From positions 1-11,048 of the forward strand of contig JAJXWG010000037.1 in the NCBI GenBank assembly GCA_021781695.1: a stretch of 11,048 bases of DNA, written 5' to 3'. Position numbers and translations under genes: made by a program. A model generated the notes under the pieces. It made no database searches and was not told the origin of the DNA. It worked only from the letters and a program-made list of their open reading frames with translations. Origin of the DNA: Pseudomonadota bacterium. Lineage in GTDB: Bacteria > Pseudomonadota > Gammaproteobacteria > Burkholderiales > Gallionellaceae. Numbering within the stretch: the first letter of the stretch is position 1; each line of letters begins with the position of its first letter. Below, in pieces: positions 6,511-11,048 of the stretch.

Positions 6511-7500
6511 TCATTTTGCGAGCAGCTTTTCCACATATCGCCCCACCCCCTCTTTCACGGTGAGAAACGGCGCAGCATAGCCGCTCCTGCGCAGCGCACC
6601 AATGTCGGCCTGGGTATAGCTCTGGTACTTGCCTCTGAGCGCATCCGGAAACGGTATATATTCGATCAAGCCTTCCCGCTGCAGCTCGGCAAGGCTCAAT
6701 TCGCTCTTCCCTTCTAGGCGGCGCAAGGTGTTGATGGTAGCTTGAGCCACGTCATTGAAACTTTCGGCCTGCCCCGTGCCCAGGTTGTAGATGCCGGATA
6801 TTTCGGGGTGATCCAGAAAATACATGTTTACCTTGACCACGTCATCTATCGAGATAAAGTCGCGCAGCTGGCAGCCGTTGTCATAGCCATCGCAGCCTTC
6901 GAAAAGCTTGACCCTGCCGTGTTCGCGATACTGGTTGAAGAAGTGGTAGGCCACGGAAGCCATGCGACCCTTGTGCTGCTCTCTCGGCCCGTATACATTG
7001 AAGTAGCGCAATCCGACCACCTGCGCGGAGAGCTTGTGGCGGCGGCGCATGATCTGGTCGAACAGAAACTTGGAATAGGCATACACGTTGAGCGGCGCTT
7101 CGCATTCGCGGCTTTCCCTGAAATCCCTGCCTCCACCGTATACGGAAGCGGAAGACGCATATAGAAACGGAACCTCTTCTTCCTGGCAGTAATTGAGCAA
7201 TTCCAGCGTGTACTGGTAGTTGTTGTCCATCACATAGCGCCCGTCCGTCGCCATCGTGTCTGAACACGCGCCCTGATGAAGCACCGCGACGACCAACCCG
7301 TCGAAGTATCCTTCATGTATCTTCTTCCTGAAGTCTTCCTTGTCCAGAAAGTCGGCGATGTCGCAATCCACCAGGTTCCTGAATTTGTCCGCGCTCTTTA
7401 AGTTGTCAACCGCGATTATGTTGTTCTCGCCACGGTCATTGAGCGCCCTGACAAGGTTGGACCCAATAAAACCAGCTGCACCTGTCACGATGTAATACAT
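6511..7500 (-). CDS. hldD: ADP-L-glycero-D-manno-heptose-6-epimerase HldD
   Basis: 329 residues. It is a short-chain dehydrogenase/reductase-type epimerase that turns ADP-D-glycero-D-manno-heptose into ADP-L-glycero-D-manno-heptose, the donor for the inner core of lipopolysaccharide. The Rossmann nucleotide-binding motif TGAAGFIGSN is at 6-15. The catalytic residues are S116 (in YASSASVYGG), Y140 and K144 (YAYSK), with a further conserved lysine in EQHKGRMAS (K177). ATG 7500 has AGGAG eight bases upstream. The gene is last in the lapA-to-hldD run, 139 bases after rfaE1; that gap holds a small ORF resembling the hldD start (7485-7589), which overlaps the first 16 bases of this gene in another frame. 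The transcript may end at the bidirectional hairpin at 6390-6405. Function is firm; there is no sign of damage. Confidence 0.97.
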   Translation of the reverse strand: MYYIVTGAAGFIGSNLVRALNDRGENNIIAVDNLKSADKFRNLVDCDIADFLDKEDFRKKIHEGYFDGLVVAVLHQGACSDTMATDGRYVMDNNYQYTLELLNYCQEEEVPFLYASSASVYGGGRDFRESRECEAPLNVYAYSKFLFDQIMRRRHKLSAQVVGLRYFNVYGPREQHKGRMASVAYHFFNQYREHGRVKLFEGCDGYDNGCQLRDFISIDDVVKVNMYFLDHPEISGIYNLGTGQAESFNDVAQATINTLRRLEGKSELSLAELQREGLIEYIPFPDALRGKYQSYTQADIGALRRSGYAAPFLTVKEGVGRYVEKLLAK

Positions 7501-7589
7501 ACCGATTTCTCCTGGCTGGTTTCTGTGAGGCGCAATGCGCCAGTTGCGCCGAAATTAAAACCGGCAGCGCCGGCAACCATATAGTACAT
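7485..7589 (-). pseudogene. Remnant of a second hldD start (34-codon ORF)
   Basis: Behind AAGGAGG, ATG 7589 opens a 34-codon frame beginning MYYMVAGAAGF, identical at 9 of 11 positions to hldD MYYIVTGAAGF. Over these 33 bases there are nine differences, eight in third codon positions, so the two copies diverged under selection for protein sequence before this one was cut. After GF the similarity stops and the reading continues NFGATGALRLTETS..., ending at TGA 7485-7487 inside hldD. The bases also hold CCGGC-GCT-GCCGG (7561-7573) and GGCGCA-A-TGCGCC (7529-7541) hairpins. I read it as the surviving 5' end of an older or duplicate hldD. It could still act as an upstream ORF that feeds ribosomes to hldD, whose start lies within its end. 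Confidence 0.6.
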
Positions 7590-7603
7590 GCTTCCTCCTT
7601 AAT

Positions 7604-7658
7604 AGGATTGAGGATTGAGAAAATCCACCGCACTGTTTTTCACTCACTGCTCAATCCT
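7604..7658. repeat. Inverted/direct repeat around the rfaE1 stop codon
   Basis: AGGATTGAG occurs twice, overlapping, at 7604-7612 and 7611-7619, and its exact reverse complement CTCAATCCT is at 7650-7658. In the minus-strand transcript the last codons of rfaE1 could pair with either copy just before the AAGGAGG of the 34-codon ORF. A smaller TCCT-ATTA-AGGA hairpin would compete and cover that ribosome-binding site. Regulation is only a possibility. Confidence 0.45.
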
Positions 7659-8599
7659 GATGCTTGCATATTCTGCACAATCTCTTCACGGCTGACCACC
7701 GCCGTTCCCAGTTTGCCGACCACGATACCTGCCGCGCGGTTGGCTACCCGCATCGCGTCCACCATGTCCGCGCCGCTGGCCAGCATCACAGCCAAAGTTG
7801 CAATCACGGTATCTCCCGCACCGCTGACATCGAACACCTCACGCGTATGAGTCGCCTCGTGTTGCGCGCCGTCCTCGCGATACAGGCTCATGCCATCTTC
7901 GCTGCGCGTGATAAGCAGCGCATCCAGTTGCAACTCGCGCCGCAAGTTTTGTGCCTTGGTGTCAAGCTCTGCCTCGTCCTGCCAGCTGCCCGCCACTTCG
8001 CGAAATTCGCTGCGGTTCGGTGTCAACAGCGTTGCCCCTTTGTAGCGCGCATAATTATCGCCCTTGGGATCGACCAGCACAGGCTTTCCCGCCTCTTTTG
8101 CCATCTCGATCATCTGGGCGATATGCGCAAGCCCTCCCTTGCCGTAATCGGACAATATCACCACTTCGGCCAGAGGCAGCTGTGCTCGAAAATCCGCCAG
8201 TGCTGCATGCAGCACTTCATGGCTGGGCGGCGTCTCGAAGTCGATGCGCAACAATTGCTGATGTCGCGCCACTGCACGCAGCTTGATGATGGTGGAGATG
8301 GTGCCGTCGCGATGCAAAAGTGCATTGAGATTGGCATGCTCCTTGAGCAGCTTTTCAAGGCAGGCTCCTGCCTCGTCGTTACCCACCACGGACAGAAGTG
8401 TGGCTTGGGCGCCCAGGGCCGCAATATTTCTCGCCACATTCGCAGCACCTCCCGGCCGCTCATCGACCCGGTTCACCTTGAGCACAGGAACCGGCGCCTC
8501 AGGAGAGATGCGATGCACATCGCCAAACCAGTAGCGGTCCAGCATCACGTCGCCCACCACCAGCACTCTGGCATTCTCAAACTGGGGCAGTTCGCTCAT
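7640..8599 (-). CDS. rfaE1: D-glycero-beta-D-manno-heptose-7-phosphate kinase (RfaE domain I, HldA)
   Basis: 319 residues, the length of the kinase half of E. coli HldE (477 residues); the adenylyltransferase half is absent, so this is the two-gene form in which hldC/rfaE2 lies elsewhere. It phosphorylates heptose 7-phosphate at the anomeric position to the 1,7-bisphosphate on the way to ADP-heptose. It is a PfkB/ribokinase-type protein: VVGDVMLDRYWFGDV (14-28) and RPGGAANVARNIAALG (48-63) in the sugar-binding lid region, and DVSGAGDTVIATLA (257-270) with the GAGD anion hole and catalytic base D263. ATG 8599 overlaps the pyrF stop by four bases (ATGA), so translation is probably coupled. It is followed by a repeat-rich gap before hldD, the later enzyme of the same pathway. 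Confidence 0.96.
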   Translation of the reverse strand: MSELPQFENARVLVVGDVMLDRYWFGDVHRISPEAPVPVLKVNRVDERPGGAANVARNIAALGAQATLLSVVGNDEAGACLEKLLKEHANLNALLHRDGTISTIIKLRAVARHQQLLRIDFETPPSHEVLHAALADFRAQLPLAEVVILSDYGKGGLAHIAQMIEMAKEAGKPVLVDPKGDNYARYKGATLLTPNRSEFREVAGSWQDEAELDTKAQNLRRELQLDALLITRSEDGMSLYREDGAQHEATHTREVFDVSGAGDTVIATLAVMLASGADMVDAMRVANRAAGIVVGKLGTAVVSREEIVQNMQASGLSSE

Positions 8600-9297
8600 G
8601 CCAGCCCCCCGATCTGTTCATGGATATCTAAAAGCGCCTGCAAGGGATCGGCAGCCTTGGTAATCGGACGACCTATCACAAGATAGCTGGAACCGGAACG
8701 CAACGCGGCTTCAGGCGTCATCACCCGCGACTGATCGTCAAGGCTAGCATCAACAGGGCGTATCCCCGGCGTGACCAGGCAAAACGCCTGGCCGCATTGT
8801 TCGCGCAGCCGCTCGGTTTCCAGCGCCGAACACACCACCCCGTCAAGCCCGCAGTCCTGCGCAAGTTCAGCCAGACGCAGCACCATTGCTTCCGGCGTCT
8901 GAGCAATGCCCAGATCGGCAAGATCTGATTGATCCATGCTGGTGAGCAGCGTGACCGCAATCAATCTTGGCCGGCATGCGCTGCTTGATACCGCCTCATT
9001 TGCCGCCTCCAACATTCTGCGACCTCCCAGTGCATGCACATTAATCATCCAGACGCCGAGGCCGGCTGCCGCCTTGCAGGCTTGCGCCGTGGTATTGGGT
9101 ATGTCGTGGAATTTTAGGTCCAGAAAAATTTCGAAGCCGCTCTTCATCAACTGTTCCAGCAAAGACGGGCCAGTCGCCGTGAAGAGCTCCTTGCCCACCT
9201 TCAGCCGGCACAGTTCGGGTGACAATCGCTGCGCCAATGCCAGCGCAGGCATCGCAGACGGAAAATCTAGTGCGACAATTACTTTAGGATCGCTCAT
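8596..9297 (-). CDS. pyrF: Orotidine 5'-phosphate decarboxylase
   Basis: 233 residues, the usual length of the bacterial short form. It decarboxylates orotidine monophosphate to UMP, the last step of pyrimidine synthesis, in the cytoplasm. It is a TIM barrel: ALDF (9-12, with D11), K33 in RLKVGKELF, and the signature DLKFHDIPNT (60-69) with the catalytic D60, K62 and D65 tetrad residues. TPGIRP and YLVIGRPIT near the C-terminus bind the phosphate. The start overlaps the lapB stop (ATGA at 9294-9297) and the stop overlaps the rfaE1 start (8596-8599), so it is locked inside the envelope operon. A lapB-pyrF neighbourhood is also known in E. coli. Confidence 0.97.
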   Translation of the reverse strand: MSDPKVIVALDFPSAMPALALAQRLSPELCRLKVGKELFTATGPSLLEQLMKSGFEIFLDLKFHDIPNTTAQACKAAAGLGVWMINVHALGGRRMLEAANEAVSSSACRPRLIAVTLLTSMDQSDLADLGIAQTPEAMVLRLAELAQDCGLDGVVCSALETERLREQCGQAFCLVTPGIRPVDASLDDQSRVMTPEAALRSGSSYLVIGRPITKAADPLQALLDIHEQIGGLA

Positions 9298-10469
9298 AAC
9301 GGTTTGCCATTTTCCTCATCGCGCCTGGGCGCGTAACTATCCCATGCCTGACAGGCAGGGCAATGCCAGTAAAACTTTCTCGCCTTGAAACCGCAATGAT
9401 TGCAGTGATACATCGCCAGATTTCTCGTGCGCTTGTGTATCAGATCCTTCACCAGCTCGATATCAGCACGCCTTTCCAGAGACACATCCAGCAATCGCGC
9501 TTCGAGCAGTTTATCCAGTCCAAGCAGCGTCGGATTGCGCGCCATCTCGTCCCTGACCAGCTGATAGGCCGATTGAGGGCTCTCGAATTTCAGGATGCCT
9601 TCAAAAGCCACATTCAAAAGATCGATGGAGTGATAATTCACCAGATATCCGCGCAACAGTTCAATTCCTTGAGCTTCCCTGCCGAGAGACCGGTAAGCCT
9701 CAAGCAGTCGTTCAGCCACCAGTTGCAGATACTGCGCATCCTGCTTTTCGATACCTTTCCAAAGCGCTATCGCTTCTTCCACCCTGCCTGCCGCAAGCTC
9801 CATGTCGCCCAGCATGATGGTCGCGCGCACGTTTGGCTGATAAATCCTCAATGCCTGCTGCAGGTGCTCACGCGCCTTCTCCTGATTGCCCGCCTTGATT
9901 TCCTCTTCCGCCAGTTCGCAGTAGAAGAACGAGATCAGCTTCCCGCCTGACTGATTGGATACCAGTGTAAGCTGCTCTGCCGCCGAAATCGCCTTGATCC
10001 AGTCGTGCTCCTTCTGGTACAACTCCAACAGGAATTCCAGAGAGGATTTTGCATATGTGGTTTTCTTCAATTCACCAAATAGGCTCTCCGCCCTGTCCAG
10101 TATTCCTGCCTTCAGGTAATCCTGCGCAAGTTCGAAGATGGCCTGCTGGCGCTTGTCGTCATCCAGGTCCGCGCGGTCAACAAGATTGTGATGCATGCGC
10201 AAGGCGCGATCCACTTCACCGCGGCGACGGAACAGGCTGCCCAGCGCAAAGTGCAACTCGACCGTGTGAGGATCGATCTTGACCACTTCGATGAAGGCTT
10301 CTATCGCCTTGTCCTGCTGCTCGTTGAGCAGGAAATTCAAGCCCTGGAAATACGACTCCGGCAATGCCGTGGACTCGGAGAGCAGGCGCTTGATGTCGAG
10401 ACGCGCAGCCCACCAGCCCATGCCAAAAAACAGCGGAAAAACAAGCAGCATCCACGGTTCAAATTCCAT
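9294..10469 (-). CDS. lapB: Lipopolysaccharide assembly protein LapB (YciM)
   Basis: 391 residues, against 389 in E. coli. LapB is an inner-membrane adaptor that works with the protease FtsH to control LpxC, the committed enzyme of lipid A synthesis, and so balances lipopolysaccharide against phospholipid. One N-terminal membrane helix (about 5-21, WMLLVFPLFFGMGWWAA) anchors it, followed by a run of tetratricopeptide repeats (about 36-340; for example ELHFALGSLFRRRGEVDRAL) and a C-terminal rubredoxin-like metal site with C356, C359, C370 and C373 (CNHCG and CPACQAW). All four cysteines are present. It follows lapA by 46 bases. The ribosome-binding site is weak (GCGAG), which may mean it depends on upstream translation. 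Confidence 0.96.
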   Translation of the reverse strand: MEFEPWMLLVFPLFFGMGWWAARLDIKRLLSESTALPESYFQGLNFLLNEQQDKAIEAFIEVVKIDPHTVELHFALGSLFRRRGEVDRALRMHHNLVDRADLDDDKRQQAIFELAQDYLKAGILDRAESLFGELKKTTYAKSSLEFLLELYQKEHDWIKAISAAEQLTLVSNQSGGKLISFFYCELAEEEIKAGNQEKAREHLQQALRIYQPNVRATIMLGDMELAAGRVEEAIALWKGIEKQDAQYLQLVAERLLEAYRSLGREAQGIELLRGYLVNYHSIDLLNVAFEGILKFESPQSAYQLVRDEMARNPTLLGLDKLLEARLLDVSLERRADIELVKDLIHKRTRNLAMYHCNHCGFKARKFYWHCPACQAWDSYAPRRDEENGKPL

Positions 10470-10515
10470 TAATTACTCGCAAAAATTCGATGAACAAAGC
10501 CCGGCAACATGCCAT

Positions 10516-10785
10516 TCAAGGCTGCGCGTCGATATGTTTCTTAAGGTCCGCTATCTCGCGCCTCATCCTGGCAATTTCACGGCGCTGGCGAAACCAGATG
10601 CCCAGCGTCGCAAGAATACCCAGGCCCGCGCCCACTGCAAAAAACAGCAACAGCGCAATCACCAGGGACGATTGCCACTCATAACCGAAAAAATAATGCA
10701 GCGTGACAGGCTGTCCATTTTTGAGCGCAAACCCAAGCAGGATGATGAAGAGCAGCAACTGCAACAGCCAGCCTATGTAACGCAT
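10516..10785 (-). CDS. lapA: Lipopolysaccharide assembly protein LapA (DUF1049 family)
   Basis: 89 residues with two membrane helices (about 5-21, GWLLQLLLFIILLGFAL; and about 40-64) and a charged helical tail RQRREIARMRREIADLKKHI that is likely coiled coil. The loop KNGQPVTLHYFFGYEW between the helices is typical of the family. LapA works beside LapB at the inner membrane in lipopolysaccharide assembly; its own role is less well defined. The start at 10785 has GGGG seven bases upstream. A promoter overlapping the ihfB terminator lies just upstream. Confidence 0.93.
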   Translation of the reverse strand: MRYIGWLLQLLLFIILLGFALKNGQPVTLHYFFGYEWQSSLVIALLLFFAVGAGLGILATLGIWFRQRREIARMRREIADLKKHIDAQP

Positions 10786-10817
10786 TGGTATACCCCGAAT
10801 GTTCCCCGGCGAAAGAT

Positions 10818-10846
10818 AGCATAAAAAAGGCGGCGATATCTCTCAA
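10818..10846 (-). promoter_or_regulatory. Likely lapA promoter inside the ihfB terminator
   Basis: On the minus strand TTGAGA (10841-10846; 5 of 6 matches) is followed after exactly 17 bases by TATGCT (10818-10823; 4 of 6). The -35 lies in the loop of the ihfB terminator, the spacer covers its 3' arm and T-run, and transcription would begin about 25 bases before lapA. It would give the envelope operon a start independent of ihfB. Confidence 0.5.
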
Positions 10847-10856
10847 TATCGCCGCC
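10823..10856 (-). terminator. Intrinsic terminator of ihfB
   Basis: An 11-bp perfect stem (10846-10856 with 10829-10839), mostly GC, with a six-base loop and six T on the minus strand (10823-10828). It begins 19 bases after the ihfB stop codon. Confidence 0.93.
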
Positions 10857-10875
10857 GCTTAATGCCGGACCGCTA

Positions 10876-11048
10876 TCAGGATGCGTCTTTTCCTACCCGT
10901 TCCCTCAGATCCTTGCCCGCCTTGAAATGGGGCACATATTTGGCCGGAACCTTGACTTTGTCGCCGGTCTTGGGATTTCTCCCCTGACGCGGCGGACGGT
11001 AATTCAAACCAAAGCTGCCGAATCCGCGAATCTCTACACGGCCACCGC
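10876..11048 (-). CDS. ihfB: Integration host factor beta subunit (partial, 5' end outside window)
   Basis: The last 56 codons and stop of a HU/IHF-type DNA-bending protein. The visible part reads GGRVEIRGFGSFGLNYRPPR, then QGRNPKTGDKVKVPAKYVPHFKAGKDLRERV. GRNPKTG with its intercalating proline in the beta arm is the family signature, and EIRGFGSF...YRPPR together with PHFKAGKDLRERV is typical of the beta subunit rather than alpha or HU. IHF works as an alpha/beta heterodimer that bends DNA sharply in recombination, replication and sigma54 transcription. In proteobacteria ihfB commonly follows rpsA; that gene would lie beyond the right edge. It is closed by its own terminator before lapA. Confidence 0.95.
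   Translation of the reverse strand, partial: GGRVEIRGFGSFGLNYRPPRQGRNPKTGDKVKVPAKYVPHFKAGKDLRERVGKDAS

Noticed and set aside
7664..8686. Plus-strand open frame of 340 codons
   Set aside because: It lies opposite rfaE1 and the end of pyrF, both clear families. Its His/Cys/Gln-rich protein has no recognisable motif.
1..11048. CRISPR array, insertion sequence or defence system
   Set aside because: No regularly spaced repeats, no transposase and no defence-type domains were seen; the only mobile-element trace is the reverse transcriptase relic.

Overview
The window comes from a betaproteobacterium, most likely of the Nitrosomonadales/Gallionellaceae type. This is inferred from the gene order ihfB-lapA-lapB-pyrF-rfaE1-hldD, the heptose kinase standing as a free gene rather than fused to the adenylyltransferase, and the protein styles. 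It was not tested by any search. Almost everything is on the minus strand; the only plus-strand gene is a tRNA-Leu.

Right part (about 6.5-11.05 kb, read right to left): the 3' end of ihfB with a strong terminator, then a tightly packed cell-envelope operon. It holds lapA and lapB (control of LpxC turnover and so of lipopolysaccharide synthesis), pyrF (UMP synthesis), rfaE1/hldA (heptose-7-phosphate kinase) and hldD (ADP-heptose epimerase). lapB/pyrF and pyrF/rfaE1 overlap by ATGA. A likely lapA promoter is built into the ihfB terminator. Between rfaE1 and hldD lies a 34-codon ORF with a very good ribosome-binding site; its first 11 residues are a diverged copy of the hldD N-terminus, which looks like the scar of an hldD duplication or replacement.

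Middle (about 3.2-6.4 kb): tRNA-Leu(CAG) on the plus strand with its own promoter and terminator, divergent from rnr (RNase R) and rlmB (23S rRNA Gm2251 methyltransferase), which are coupled through TAATG. The tRNA promoter -35 hexamer begins on the rnr start codon.

Left part (1-3.2 kb): an OmpA-type porin/peptidoglycan anchor with a repeat-containing Ala/Pro linker and a strong terminator. Next come about 320 bases that contain a decayed 59-codon fragment of a group II intron reverse transcriptase. Then comes an unusual CorA-family protein with an N-terminal four-helix domain resembling a voltage sensor. Last is the 5' part of a lysine-rich protein with a ribbon-helix-helix-like end, behind an AT-rich palindromic promoter.

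Most of the window is ordinary housekeeping sequence. The items most worth a second look are the voltage-sensor-like/CorA fusion, the hldD start remnant, the reverse transcriptase relic and the palindromic promoter of the lysine-rich protein.
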